A stretch of 33,846 nucleotides of DNA from Planctomycetota bacterium (GCA_026184295.1 JAHCJK010000049.1:1-33846); one strand, 5' to 3'; counted from the stretch's first letter, positions 9,859 to 18,105 are shown. Numbers and translations: made by a program. Notes: generated from the sequence alone by a model not told the origin.

Positions 9859-11529
9859 TTGAGCGAGCCGGTCCAAGAAGCTGCCGCATCCGACGCCGCT
9901 CCGGCCCCCTCGTCTTCGCCGACGCCGCGGGACGCCGCCGAAACAGCCGCCGCACCCAAGGCCGACGAACCCGCCGAAGACACCCTCGTCAACCAGACCC
10001 TGATGCTTCCGCCCGGCGCGATCAAGATTCCCATGCCGACGGAACAGCAGATCGCGGCCTTCGAGGCCGAGGCGGCCAAGAACGGCAAGCCGGTCGTGGC
10101 GCCTGTGCCGCCCGGGACGAAGCCGGCCGAGGACCACGAAGCCACGCTGATGCTTCCGCCGGGCGCGCTGAACATCCCCATGCCGAGCGCCTCGCAGATT
10201 TCCGCGATGGAGGTGGAACTCTCCGGCAAGGACGCGCTCCAGGCGCTGCTCCCGCCGACCGCCCCGCCGCGCCCCGAAACCGAACCGTCCGGGTACAAGC
10301 CCGAGAAGCTCGACGAATTGCCGCCCAAAGCGCCGGACGTCCCGCCGCCTGCGGAACCCGTTGTCGTCGCGGCGACCACAGCGCCTGTTGCGCCGGACGT
10401 TCCTGCGCCGGCCGCCGAACCGGCCGTGGCGACCGCGAAGCCGCCCACGCCGCCCTCGGAAGAAGTCCTGACGCCCGAAGAGGAACTCCTGCCGGCCCGG
10501 AAGCCCGCGCCGGCCGAGGCCGCTCCGGCCGCGACGGCTTCGGGCAGCAACGGCGACCACGCGGGCGGATCGAACGGCAACGGCGCGAAGAAACCCGAAG
10601 CTGCGCCGAGCCCGGCGATCGTCTCGGTCGTCGCGCCCTCGTCGCCCGGGCGTAGCGCCTTCCTGCCGGCGCCGGATTCGCCGTTCGCGCCCGTGCCGGA
10701 AACGCTTCCGCTGCCGCCGGAGACCTCGATCATCGGGCTGCCTTCGGCCAGCAGTTACCAGCTTCGCCGGGTCATGGCCGCGCCGCCCAAGCCTCCGCCG
10801 GAACCTCTGCTCCAGGCGCAGGGGCTCAAGAAATCCTTCGGCAAGCGCGAAGTCGTCCGCGGCGTGGACATCAACGTCGGCCCGGGCGAGATCGTCGGGC
10901 TGCTGGGGCGCAACGGCGCGGGCAAGACGACCACCTTCCGCATGATCATGGGCATGCTCCAGCCCGACACCGGCAGCGTGCGCTTCGACAACCGCGAGAT
11001 CACCCGGCTGCCGATGTATGCGCGCGCCAACCGCGGCCTGGGCTACCTGGCGCAGGAACCCAGCGTCTTCCAGAAGCTCTCGGTGGAGGAAAACCTCCTC
11101 GCCGTCCTGGAACTCCAGGTCGGCAACCGCGCCGCGCGCACGAAGAAGCTGGACGAACTGATCCGCATGCTGGGCCTGGAGACCGTGCGGCGCGGGCGCG
11201 CGGCCACGCTCTCCGGCGGCGAACGCCGGCGCCTCGAGATCGCCCGCGCGATGACGCTGAACCCCAAGATCGTGCTCTTCGACGAACCGTTCGCCGGCAT
11301 CGACCCGATCGCGGTGAACGAGATTCAGAACATCCTGCGCGACCTCAAGCGCGCCAACGTGGGCGTGCTGCTGACCGACCATAACGTCCGCGAGACGCTG
11401 AACATCACCGACCGCACCTACATCATGGACGAAGGCGTGATCTGGATTCACGGGTCGCCGCGCGAGATCGTGAATCACCCCGAGGCGCGCAAGCGCTACC
11501 TCGGCCACGAATTCCGGCTCGACTTCTAG
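9859..11529 (+). CDS. lptB: LptB-type LPS-export ABC ATPase with long disordered N-terminal extension
   Basis: LptB powers extraction of lipopolysaccharide from the inner membrane together with LptF/LptG. The LptB domain is residues 316-556. It has Walker A GRNGAGKT at 350-357, a Q-loop in LAQEPSVF, signature LSGGERRR at 451-458, Walker B FDEPFAGIDP from 474, H-loop LLTDHNVRETL, and the LptB-type C-terminus (YLGHEFRLDF). LptB is normally about 240 residues. The first 315 residues are Pro/Ala/Glu-rich and look disordered, with a motif occurring twice (residues about 48-73 and 95-120): LMLPPGA-[IL]-x-IPMP then xQI. The TTG start at 9859 has a strong GAGGTG eight bases upstream. A Met codon at 10774 (residue 306) could start a normal-length LptB, but no ribosome binding site precedes it. 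Confidence 0.92.
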   Translation: MSEPVQEAAASDAAPAPSSSPTPRDAAETAAAPKADEPAEDTLVNQTLMLPPGAIKIPMPTEQQIAAFEAEAAKNGKPVVAPVPPGTKPAEDHEATLMLPPGALNIPMPSASQISAMEVELSGKDALQALLPPTAPPRPETEPSGYKPEKLDELPPKAPDVPPPAEPVVVAATTAPVAPDVPAPAAEPAVATAKPPTPPSEEVLTPEEELLPARKPAPAEAAPAATASGSNGDHAGGSNGNGAKKPEAAPSPAIVSVVAPSSPGRSAFLPAPDSPFAPVPETLPLPPETSIIGLPSASSYQLRRVMAAPPKPPPEPLLQAQGLKKSFGKREVVRGVDINVGPGEIVGLLGRNGAGKTTTFRMIMGMLQPDTGSVRFDNREITRLPMYARANRGLGYLAQEPSVFQKLSVEENLLAVLELQVGNRAARTKKLDELIRMLGLETVRRGRAATLSGGERRRLEIARAMTLNPKIVLFDEPFAGIDPIAVNEIQNILRDLKRANVGVLLTDHNVRETLNITDRTYIMDEGVIWIHGSPREIVNHPEARKRYLGHEFRLDF

Positions 11530-11561
11530 CGCGTCCTCCGCGCCGCCCGGGGCCCGCCCGC

Positions 11562-12503
11562 ATGCCGCTCGATACGCTCGCGATCCTCGGCGCCGGGACC
11601 ATGGGCGCGAACATCGCCCTCGACCTGGCCGCCCACGGCCGCACCGTGCGGCTCTGCGACCCGCGCCCCGAACAGCTCGAGACCGCCCGCGCCCTGATCC
11701 GCGCCAACGCCGAAGCCCTGCGCGCGCACGGACTGCTGGAAGCATCCGCGGACGATGTGCTCGCCCGCGTGCGCTTCACCTCAAAGCGTGACGAAGCGAT
11801 TGCGGGCGCGGAACTGATTCTCGAAGCGGTCCCCGAACGCCTGGACCTCAAGCGCGCGCTCTACGCCGAACTGGAAGCGGCCGTCTCGCCGGACGTGATC
11901 CTGGCCAGCAACACCTCCACGTTCATGCCCACGGCGCTCGCGGAAGGCCTGCGCCATCCCGAACGCCTGCTGGTCGCGCACTACTGGAACCCCGCGCACC
12001 TGCTCCCGCTCGTCGAACTGGTCCCGCACGCCGGGACGCGGGCGGACGTGCTCGCGCGCGTCGAGACCCTGCTGCGCGCCTGCGGCAAGCAGCCGGTCGT
12101 GCTCCGCAAGGAAGTGCCCGGCTTTATCGGCAACCGCCTGGCCTTCGCGCTCCAGCGGGAGGCGATGGACCTGGTGGCGAAAGGCGTCGCGACGCCGGAG
12201 GAGATCGACGCGGTGGTGCGCGGCTGCTTTGGGCGGCGCGTGCCGGTGACGGGGATTTTCGGGACCGCGGACCTGGGCGGCCTGGATGTCTACGCCGCGA
12301 TCTGCGACTCGATCTTTCCCGGGCTCTGCGCGGACCGGTCCGCGCCCGAAGTGCTGACGCGCCTGGTGGAACAGGGCCGCCTGGGCGTGAAGACCGGCGC
12401 GGGCTGGCGCGACTATGCTCCGCAGGAGGCCGAAGCGCTCCGCGCGGCCCTGGGCGAGGCCCTAATACGTAGCGCAAAGCAGGACCGGGAGGCCCGCGCG
12501 TGA
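11562..12503 (+). CDS. 3-hydroxyacyl-CoA dehydrogenase family oxidoreductase
   Basis: NAD-dependent dehydrogenase of the 3-hydroxyacyl-CoA dehydrogenase family; 313 residues is usual for a single-domain member. The Rossmann motif ILGAGTMGANIA has its glycines at 10, 12 and 15. LASNTSTF gives the active-site Ser/Asn. His140 in AHYWNPAHLLPLVELV, with Glu152 twelve residues later, reproduces the catalytic His-Glu pair. GFIGNRLAFAL carries the conserved Asn. HYWNP, where fatty-acid enzymes have HFFNP, and the LVELVPH that follows recall L-gulonate dehydrogenase/lambda-crystallin or carnitine-dehydrogenase relatives, so the true substrate may not be an acyl-CoA. It follows lptB by 32 bases and overlaps the next gene by four bases (GTGA), which implies translational coupling. 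Confidence 0.88.
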   Translation: MPLDTLAILGAGTMGANIALDLAAHGRTVRLCDPRPEQLETARALIRANAEALRAHGLLEASADDVLARVRFTSKRDEAIAGAELILEAVPERLDLKRALYAELEAAVSPDVILASNTSTFMPTALAEGLRHPERLLVAHYWNPAHLLPLVELVPHAGTRADVLARVETLLRACGKQPVVLRKEVPGFIGNRLAFALQREAMDLVAKGVATPEEIDAVVRGCFGRRVPVTGIFGTADLGGLDVYAAICDSIFPGLCADRSAPEVLTRLVEQGRLGVKTGAGWRDYAPQEAEALRAALGEALIRSAKQDREARA

Positions 12504-13396
12504 GCGCCGCGACCGCGCTGACCTCTGCGATGGCCTTCGCGATGCCCTTCGGCGCCGAACGCCGCGAGGCCGTGGCGCTGGCCGTGCCCGGCGGCGGAAC
12601 GCTGGGCGCGACCTTTCATGAACCGGCCGCCGCGCCGGCGACCAAGACGTCCCTGCTGCTGCTGCCCGGCTGGTCGGGTCCGCGCACAGGCCCCGCTGAA
12701 CTGCTGGTGCAGCTCGCAAGCCGCCTCGCGGCCGGGGGACACACGGTGCTGCGCATCGACCTGCACGGGCGCGGCGATTCGAGCGGTGCGTTCGAGGCCG
12801 GAGACCTGGACCGCATGATCGCGGATGCCTCCGCGGGCTACGACGCGCTGCGCGCGCGCGCGCCCGGCGTGCCGGCGGCCGTCGGCGGGATCTGCTCGGG
12901 CGGCAACGTCGCGCTGGGGCTCGCGAGCCTGCGGCCGAAGGACATTCCCGCGGCCGCGGCTTTCTCGATCCTGCCGTACCAGCCCGCGCGCTCGAAGGAT
13001 TTCGACCGCCGCCGCCGCTGGAAGAACATCAAGCAGTACGCGGGCAAGGTCTTCCGCCTCGAGACGTGGAAGAAGCTCGTGCGCGGCGAGGTGAACATGG
13101 ACCGCGTGAAGAAGAACCTGGGCACGACCGAGAAGAAAGCCGCCGGCGAGCGCAACCCGAAGGACTCCGCGCGCGACATCGAGAAGGAACTGCTTGCCTG
13201 GAAAGGCCGCGCGCTTTTCGTATGGGGCGGGGGCGACGAGGAGGCTCCGCCGGCCCGCGCGCATTTCGAGAAGCTGCACGCGGCGGGCTGCGCGGCGCAG
13301 GTGCGCTTCGAGACCATCGCCGGCGCGAACCATAACTTCTACAACCGCGGCTGGCGCGAGGAACTCGCCCGCCTGACGCTCTCCTTTTTAGCCTGA
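12500..13396 (+). CDS. Alpha/beta hydrolase with a cysteine nucleophile
   Basis: A 298-residue alpha/beta-fold hydrolase. Seen in order: LLLLPGWSGPRTG (oxyanion loop), RIDLHGRGDSSG, the nucleophile elbow GGICSGGN, FVWGGGDEEAP (probable acid) and GANHNFYNRGW (catalytic His). In the elbow pattern G-x-Nuc-x-G the nucleophile position is Cys132, not Ser, as in dienelactone hydrolases and some exosortase-associated hydrolases. A basic helical region (about 165-225) forms an unusual lid. The GTG start has GGGAGG seven bases upstream and overlaps the stop of the dehydrogenase gene. The methyltransferase gene follows five bases later. The substrate is unknown. Confidence 0.82.
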   Translation: MSAATALTSAMAFAMPFGAERREAVALAVPGGGTLGATFHEPAAAPATKTSLLLLPGWSGPRTGPAELLVQLASRLAAGGHTVLRIDLHGRGDSSGAFEAGDLDRMIADASAGYDALRARAPGVPAAVGGICSGGNVALGLASLRPKDIPAAAAFSILPYQPARSKDFDRRRRWKNIKQYAGKVFRLETWKKLVRGEVNMDRVKKNLGTTEKKAAGERNPKDSARDIEKELLAWKGRALFVWGGGDEEAPPARAHFEKLHAAGCAAQVRFETIAGANHNFYNRGWREELARLTLSFLA

Positions 13397-13401
13397 ACGG
13401 C

Positions 13402-14574
13402 ATGGACCCGGCCAGCTTCGACGCGCTGCTCACGCGGGAAGGCCAGGCGGCGCTGGCCGAGGCCGAGGCGCTCGCGCCGGCCCGCGAGACGCTGCTCGCG
13501 CATCACAAACGGCTCTCGAAACAGTACCCCCGCGAACTCGCGCGCGCGGCGCTCGAACAGGCCATGCTTCGGGCGCGCGCGCGGGCGAAGTTCTCCGCGG
13601 CGGCGCGGATGTACTTCACCGCCGAGGCGCTCGAACAGGCCAGCGGCGAACGCATCGCGGCCCACCGGGCGCGGCGCTTTGCGGGCTTCGCCTCCGTCGC
13701 GGACCTCTGCTGCGGCATCGGCGGCGACGCGCTGAGCCTCGCGGCCGTCGCGCGCGTGGAAGCGGCGGACCTCGATCCGCTGCGCCTGCGCATGGCCGAG
13801 GCCAACGCGCGCGCGCTGGGCCTGGAAGACCGCCTGCGCTTCCACGCGCTCGACCTGGAACAGGACCCTCCGCCACCGGCCGCGGCCTTCTTCTTCGATC
13901 CAGACCGGCGCGCCGGAGGGCGCCGGCACGTCTCGATGCGCGGGTACCGCCCGTCGATGGACCGCATGGCCGCCTGGCGCGCGGCGATGCCCGCGTGCGG
14001 GGTCAAGCTCGCCCCGGGCGTCCCCCACGAGGAACTCGACGCGTTCGAGGCCGAGCAGGAATTCCTCAGCGTGGACGGCGAACTGAAGGAAGGCGTCCTC
14101 TGGTTCGGCCCGCTGCGAACGGCCGGGCTGCGCGCCACGCTGCTGCCCGGGGGCGAAACGCTCGCGGCCGAGACGCCCCCGCCGCCGGCGGCGCTCTCGG
14201 AACCCCGCGCGTACCTGTACGAGCCCGACCCGTCGGTGCTGCGCGCGCGGCTGGTCCCGCTGCTGGCCGAACGGATCGGCGCGGCGCAGATCGATCCGGC
14301 CATCGCTTTCCTGACGGGCGAACGCCGGGCGGCCACGCCCTTCGCGCGCGCCTACGCGATCGAGGAACAGATGCCCTATTCGATCAAGCGGCTGCGCGAA
14401 GCGCTGCGGTCACGCAAGGTCGGGCGCGTGGAATGGAAGCAGCGCGGCCTTGGCCTGGACGCCGAGGAGGCTCAGCGGGCGCTGAAGCTGGACGGGGACG
14501 AGGTGCGGACGGTCTTTCTGACGCGGGTGAACGGGCGGCCGTGGGCGCTGATCGGTCGCCCGGCCGAGGGCTAG
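13402..14574 (+). CDS. Class I SAM-dependent methyltransferase with THUMP-like domain
   Basis: A 390-residue protein of the class I methyltransferase/THUMP-like family; relatives are predicted to act on RNA, but the substrate is unproven. A helical N-terminal region (1-95) precedes SAM motif I, VADLCCGIGGDALSLA (99-114), then AADLDPLRLRMAEANA (the ribose-binding acidic strand) and FFFDPDRRAGGRRH, the family's variant of motif IV. The C-terminal third (PYSIKRLREALRSRKVGRVEWKQRG region onward) matches the THUMP-like RNA-binding-type domain. It follows the hydrolase gene by five bases. Its stop codon shares the four bases CTAG with the stop of the convergent lipoprotein gene. Confidence 0.88.
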   Translation: MDPASFDALLTREGQAALAEAEALAPARETLLAHHKRLSKQYPRELARAALEQAMLRARARAKFSAAARMYFTAEALEQASGERIAAHRARRFAGFASVADLCCGIGGDALSLAAVARVEAADLDPLRLRMAEANARALGLEDRLRFHALDLEQDPPPPAAAFFFDPDRRAGGRRHVSMRGYRPSMDRMAAWRAAMPACGVKLAPGVPHEELDAFEAEQEFLSVDGELKEGVLWFGPLRTAGLRATLLPGGETLAAETPPPPAALSEPRAYLYEPDPSVLRARLVPLLAERIGAAQIDPAIAFLTGERRAATPFARAYAIEEQMPYSIKRLREALRSRKVGRVEWKQRGLGLDAEEAQRALKLDGDEVRTVFLTRVNGRPWALIGRPAEG

Positions 14575-15053
14575 CGGAGTTCGATGTAGCCGACGCCGTT
14601 GTGGCGGTAGACGCGGCGCTTGCTTCCGCCCTTGGGGAAGTTCCAGACGGTCTCGAGATCGGGGTAGGACGCGCCGAGGTTCTTGGGGATGCCGAGGACG
14701 CGGAAGGTGTCGCCGCCCATCTCGCCGATGATGCGCCAGCCGCCGGCGTCGGGGCTGAGCACGTAGAAGCCGCGGTTGCCGGTCGAATCCATGCCGAAGT
14801 TCACTTCCACGATGCGTTCCTCGCGCCCGTCGCCGTTCAGGTCGGCGGGCTGGATCACGGTCGCGGCCATCACCTTGCGGACGAAGGCGTCGTCGGCGTC
14901 GCGCCGGTAGCGCGCCTCCACGATGCGTCCCAGGGTATCGAAGAGCGGGTCGCCCGAGGGCGCGCGCTGGCGCACGCTCAACGGCTCGGGGGTCTCGCCG
15001 CAGCCGGTGAGCAGGAGCGCGAGCAGCGGGAGGACGGCGAAGAGCTTCGGCAT
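14571..15053 (-). CDS. Small lipoprotein with a calcium-loop-like motif
   Basis: A 160-residue predicted lipoprotein. The signal peptide MPKLFAVLPLLALLLTGC ends in lipobox LTGC with the lipidated Cys at 18. The mature part contains DLNGDGREE at 71-79, which has the Asp/Asn/Asp spacing of EF-hand or FG-GAP calcium loops, followed by beta-rich sequence (GFYVLSPDAGGWRIIGEMGG). No named family was recognised. It lies downstream of the LysM gene, separated by 85 bases that hold a strong hairpin, and overlaps the convergent methyltransferase gene by four bases. An outer-membrane or periplasmic location is expected; the function is unknown. Confidence 0.82.
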   Translation of the reverse strand: MPKLFAVLPLLALLLTGCGETPEPLSVRQRAPSGDPLFDTLGRIVEARYRRDADDAFVRKVMAATVIQPADLNGDGREERIVEVNFGMDSTGNRGFYVLSPDAGGWRIIGEMGGDTFRVLGIPKNLGASYPDLETVWNFPKGGSKRRVYRHNGVGYIELR

Positions 15054-15076
15054 GGATGCGCCTCGGGGATCAGGCC

Positions 15077-15110
15077 CGAACCGGGAAGCCCCCCACGGCT
15101 TCCCGGTTCG
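15077..15110 (-). terminator. Perfect 14-bp hairpin between the LysM and lipoprotein genes
   Basis: CGAACCGGGAAGCC and its exact complement flank a six-base loop. The hairpin lies 28 bases after the LysM stop codon and 24 bases before the lipoprotein start, on their shared strand. There is no T-run on either side, so it is not a classical intrinsic terminator. It could be a processing or mRNA-end stabilising element, or a partial terminator that lowers lipoprotein expression. The structure is certain; the role is inferred. Confidence 0.5.
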
Positions 15111-15138
15111 AGGTCCGGCGCGTGAGCGCCGGGTCGTT

Positions 15139-15729
15139 TCAGCGGGAAGGGGCCGTGCGGCTCAACGTGGGCGGCATCGGCTGGGACTCTTCCTGATGGG
15201 TCTCGGGTTCGCGCTGGGGCGCCGCGGACATCTCGTGGTCGGCGTCGGGCGGCGTGGCCTTGTTGGTGCGCAGTTCCGGGATGACGAGCAACTGGCCGAT
15301 GTGCAGGACGGAGGTGGCGTTGAGGTTGTTCGCGTCGGCGATCAGTTTGATGTGGTTGGGCGAACCGTACACCTTTTTGCTGATCTCCCAGAGGGAGTCG
15401 CCGGGCTTGACCTTGTAGGTGACCAGCCCCGAACCGTGCCCCGGTTCGGTCTCCGGCGTCCGGATCTCTTCCTGCCGGGGGGCCGGAGCGGGCGCCGGCG
15501 CGGGCGCGGGAGCCGGGGCCGGCGCGGGATTCACCACGGGCGTGGGCGCGCGGTTTTCCGGAGCGGGCTCCGGCTTGACCTCGGGCGCGGGGACCTGCTT
15601 GGGCGGCGTGGGCGTGGTGGAAGGACCGGCGGCGAGGTCCTCGGACTGCGCCTGCATCTGACGATAGACGATCACGCCGATGCCGCAGACGATGGCCAAC
15701 ACGCCGATACCGATGGCCGTGCGAATCAT
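15139..15729 (-). CDS. Membrane-anchored LysM domain protein
   Basis: A 196-residue protein with one N-terminal membrane segment (residues 5-22), then a long Pro/Ala/Glu linker containing an (AP)n run at about 69-82, then one LysM domain at 102-149 (YKVKPGDSLWEISKKVYGS ... NNLNATSVLHIGQLLVIP), and a charged, Pro-rich tail. LysM domains bind peptidoglycan or related glycans, so this protein probably tethers the inner membrane to the wall or presents a glycan-binding site in the periplasm. A TAGGAG lies 12 bases before the ATG. It is divergent from the oxidoreductase gene at 15872 and heads a two-gene minus-strand unit with the lipoprotein. Confidence 0.9.
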   Translation of the reverse strand: MIRTAIGIGVLAIVCGIGVIVYRQMQAQSEDLAAGPSTTPTPPKQVPAPEVKPEPAPENRAPTPVVNPAPAPAPAPAPAPAPAPRQEEIRTPETEPGHGSGLVTYKVKPGDSLWEISKKVYGSPNHIKLIADANNLNATSVLHIGQLLVIPELRTNKATPPDADHEMSAAPQREPETHQEESQPMPPTLSRTAPSR

Positions 15730-15871
15730 AACCGTCGCGCTCCTACACTGGGAAACGATGCCAAGCTAGGTATCGTCGTAGGGCACGAACCACCTGTAGC
15801 GTAAAGGCCGCATTTTCGAGTCCGAACATCGGGCTAAAGTACGCCCCCTAAACACCTAGAAGGAGCCGTGC
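15730..15871. promoter_or_regulatory. Divergent promoter region between LysM and Gfo/Idh/MocA genes
   Basis: This 142-base spacer separates two divergent genes, so it should hold both promoters. A weak rightward candidate is TTTTCG (15813-15818) with TAAAGT (15835-15840), spaced by 16 bases. No convincing leftward promoter was found. A strong Shine-Dalgarno (AGAAGGAG, 15858-15865) precedes the oxidoreductase start. Confidence 0.4.
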
Positions 15872-16972
15872 ATGAGCAAGCGTTACCGGATTGTCCAGAC
15901 GGGCTGCGGCGGGATGGGGCAGGCCTGGCTGAAGATGCTGGCCGAGTCGCCCCTGGTGGAAATCGTCGGGCTGGTGGACATCCGGCAGGAGGCGGCCGAG
16001 GCCACCGCCGAAAAATTCGGGCTCAGCAAGGCCATCGCCGGGACGAGCCTGAAGAAGGCGATCGAGGCGCACAAGCCGGAGATCGTGATCGACGTCACCA
16101 TTCCCGCCGCGCACAAGGACGTGACCCTCACGGCGCTTGCCGCCGGCTGCCACGTGCTGGGCGAAAAGCCGCTCGCGGATTCGATGGCCAACGCGCGGAA
16201 GATGGTCGCCGCGGCCAAGAAGGCCGGGCGCGTCTACATGGTCAGCCAGAATTACCGCTGGGCCAAGGAAGTCCGCGCGATCCGCAAGGCCATCGCCGAT
16301 GGCCTGATCGGCGACGTGACCACCTTCAATATCGATTTCTACATCGGCGCGCACTTCGGCGGTTTCCGCGACGAGATGGCCCACCCGCTGCTGCTCGACA
16401 TGAGCATCCACCACTTCGACATGATGCGCTGCGTCACCGGCGCCGACCCGCTGGCCGTGACCTGCCACGAGTTCAACCCCAAGGGGAGCTGGTACAAGGG
16501 CGACGTCTCGGCCGTGGCGATCTTCGAGATGTCCGGGGGGCTGGTCTTCAACTACCGCGGAAGCTGGTGCGCCGAAGGCTGCAACACGAGCTGGAACGGC
16601 GATTGGCGCATCATCGGGACCAAGGGCAGCATCCGCTTCGACAAGAGCACGCCGCCCACGGCCGAGGTCCCGCAGGCGGGCTCGACCGGCTTCGTCCGCC
16701 CGCTCGACACCCTCGCGCTCCCGCTCGAAGAAAGCACCGCCGGGCAGTTGGGCTCGCTGAAGCGCTTCATCGAAGCCATCGAGAGCGGCACGCCGCCGGA
16801 GACCTCGTGCGAGGACAACATCCAGAGCCTGGCGATGGTCTTCGGCGCGGTGAACTCCGCGAAAGCCGGCAAGCGGCTCTCGATCGCGGTGAAGCCGTCC
16901 AAGTCCGCCGGCAAGAAGCCCGCGGCGAGCAAGCCGAAGCCGAAGGCCAAGCGCGCGAAGAGCCGCCGCTGA
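15872..16972 (+). CDS. Gfo/Idh/MocA family oxidoreductase
   Basis: NAD(P)-dependent oxidoreductase of the glucose-fructose oxidoreductase/inositol dehydrogenase family, 366 residues. The Rossmann motif GCGGMG lies at 11-16, the conserved GEKP (Lys99) at 97-100, and D-MSI-H-HF-D at 176-183 matches the family's DxxxHxxD metal/substrate motif. The last 30 residues are a Lys/Ala/Pro-rich tail not seen in the family core. The strong Shine-Dalgarno AGAAGGAG fixes the ATG. It heads a plus-strand cluster with an EamA transporter, a TIM-barrel isomerase, a second oxidoreductase and two amidohydrolase-like proteins, which suggests sugar, uronate or inositol-type catabolism. The exact substrate cannot be read from sequence. 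Confidence 0.92.
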   Translation: MSKRYRIVQTGCGGMGQAWLKMLAESPLVEIVGLVDIRQEAAEATAEKFGLSKAIAGTSLKKAIEAHKPEIVIDVTIPAAHKDVTLTALAAGCHVLGEKPLADSMANARKMVAAAKKAGRVYMVSQNYRWAKEVRAIRKAIADGLIGDVTTFNIDFYIGAHFGGFRDEMAHPLLLDMSIHHFDMMRCVTGADPLAVTCHEFNPKGSWYKGDVSAVAIFEMSGGLVFNYRGSWCAEGCNTSWNGDWRIIGTKGSIRFDKSTPPTAEVPQAGSTGFVRPLDTLALPLEESTAGQLGSLKRFIEAIESGTPPETSCEDNIQSLAMVFGAVNSAKAGKRLSIAVKPSKSAGKKPAASKPKPKAKRAKSRR

Positions 16973-16989
16973 GCGCGCGTCCGAACCTC

Positions 16990-18039
16990 ATGGAGAATCC
17001 GGCGCCCGGAAGCGCCGTCGCGGCCGCGGTGGTCCTGGAGGCTGAAAAGCCCGGGCGCCTGGCGGGCGATTACGCCCCCATCGGCATCTGCCTGGTGCTC
17101 TGGGCCGCCGTCACGCCCATCCTGAAGTACCTTCAGGATCACGGCTGCGACAAATACAACGCGGTCTTCTTCCGCACCACGGCCACGGCGCTGGCGCTCA
17201 CCTGCTGGGTGCTGCGCTACCACCGCGCGCAGGCGCGCGAGGCCCTGCGTTACCCCGCGCGGTACCTGCTGCTCGGGCTGGGCTACCTGCTGGGCATCCT
17301 GGCCTTCGTCGCCGGCACGTTCCTTACGTCGGCCACGCTGGCGATCCTGATCACGCGCGCGGTGCCGCTCTTTGCCATCCTCTTTTCGGTGGTCTGCTTC
17401 GCCGACGAACGCCGCCTCGTCCGCCGCCCCGGGTTCGTGGTCGGCTTTCTCGTCGCGTCCATCGGGCTCTTCGCGCTGTGCCTCGCGCGCGACGGCGGGA
17501 CGACGCAGTGGACCCTGGGCCAGGGCGCCGGCCTGCTGCTCCTCTGCGCGCTGCTCTGGGCGCTGTACTCGCTGGGCGTAAAGGCCTGGCTGCCCAAGGT
17601 CGAACCCACGGTGGCCTCGATGATGATCTTCTGGGTCGCGTCGCTGGGCACGCTGCCCGCGCTCCTCTTCTGGGGGAACCGCGCCTGGATTCTTTCCGCC
17701 GAGCCGGTCCCGGTCCTGGTGCTGCTGATCTCCGGCCCGGTGATCATGGGCATCGGCGAGAGCCTGTACTTCGTCTCGGTCAAGCGGGTGGGCCTGGCCT
17801 CGTCCACGTCGGCGACGCTGCTCGTCCCGCTGCTGACCGCGGTCATGGCCTGGCCGGCGCTGGGCGAACGCCCCACCGCCGCGCTGGCCGGCTTCGGGCT
17901 GCTGATGCTGGCGGGGCTGGCGCTGATCGTGCGAACCCGCGCCCAGCACGTGAAACTTTCACAGGAAGCGCCGCTGGAACCCCTGGCGGGCCGGCAGGGG
18001 GCCGCGGCGATCTCGATGGGGCGGATTGAGGACGCCTGA
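16990..18039 (+). CDS. EamA/DMT family transporter
   Basis: A 349-residue inner-membrane protein of the drug/metabolite transporter superfamily, with about ten hydrophobic segments arranged as two EamA repeats. The first repeat begins IGICLVLWAAVTPILKYL and ends near residue 165. The second contains GIGESLYFVSVKRVGLASS and LVPLLTAVMAWPALGERP, where the GER-P motif at the end of the repeat is characteristic. The Met codon at 16990 gives a normal-length family member. The ribosome binding site is poor, but the gene lies 17 bases after the oxidoreductase and is probably translated from the same message. Uptake or efflux of a metabolite of the cluster is inferred. Confidence 0.88.
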   Translation: MENPAPGSAVAAAVVLEAEKPGRLAGDYAPIGICLVLWAAVTPILKYLQDHGCDKYNAVFFRTTATALALTCWVLRYHRAQAREALRYPARYLLLGLGYLLGILAFVAGTFLTSATLAILITRAVPLFAILFSVVCFADERRLVRRPGFVVGFLVASIGLFALCLARDGGTTQWTLGQGAGLLLLCALLWALYSLGVKAWLPKVEPTVASMMIFWVASLGTLPALLFWGNRAWILSAEPVPVLVLLISGPVIMGIGESLYFVSVKRVGLASSTSATLLVPLLTAVMAWPALGERPTAALAGFGLLMLAGLALIVRTRAQHVKLSQEAPLEPLAGRQGAAAISMGRIEDA

Positions 18040-18050
18040 CGCGCCTACTT

Positions 18051-18088
18051 CGTGAAAAATCGCGAACGAATCTGCGGCGTTTTTCGTG
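18051..18088 (+). terminator. Weak terminator-like hairpin after the EamA gene
   Basis: CGTGAAAAA and TTTTTCGTG pair through nine positions (two of them G-U on the plus-strand RNA), extended inward by CGC/GCG beyond one bulged base. It starts 12 bases after the EamA stop and lies before the promoter at 18106. There is no separate T-run; the T-rich arm is part of the stem. It may mark the end of the first transcript. Confidence 0.35.
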
Positions 18089-18105
18089 TCGCGCGCGATC
18101 TCTGG

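Noticed and set aside
15519..15565. The (AP)n run in the LysM protein as a possible frameshift or assembly error
   Set aside because: The frame is kept from membrane anchor to LysM domain, and such Pro/Ala linkers are common in cell-wall-spanning proteins.
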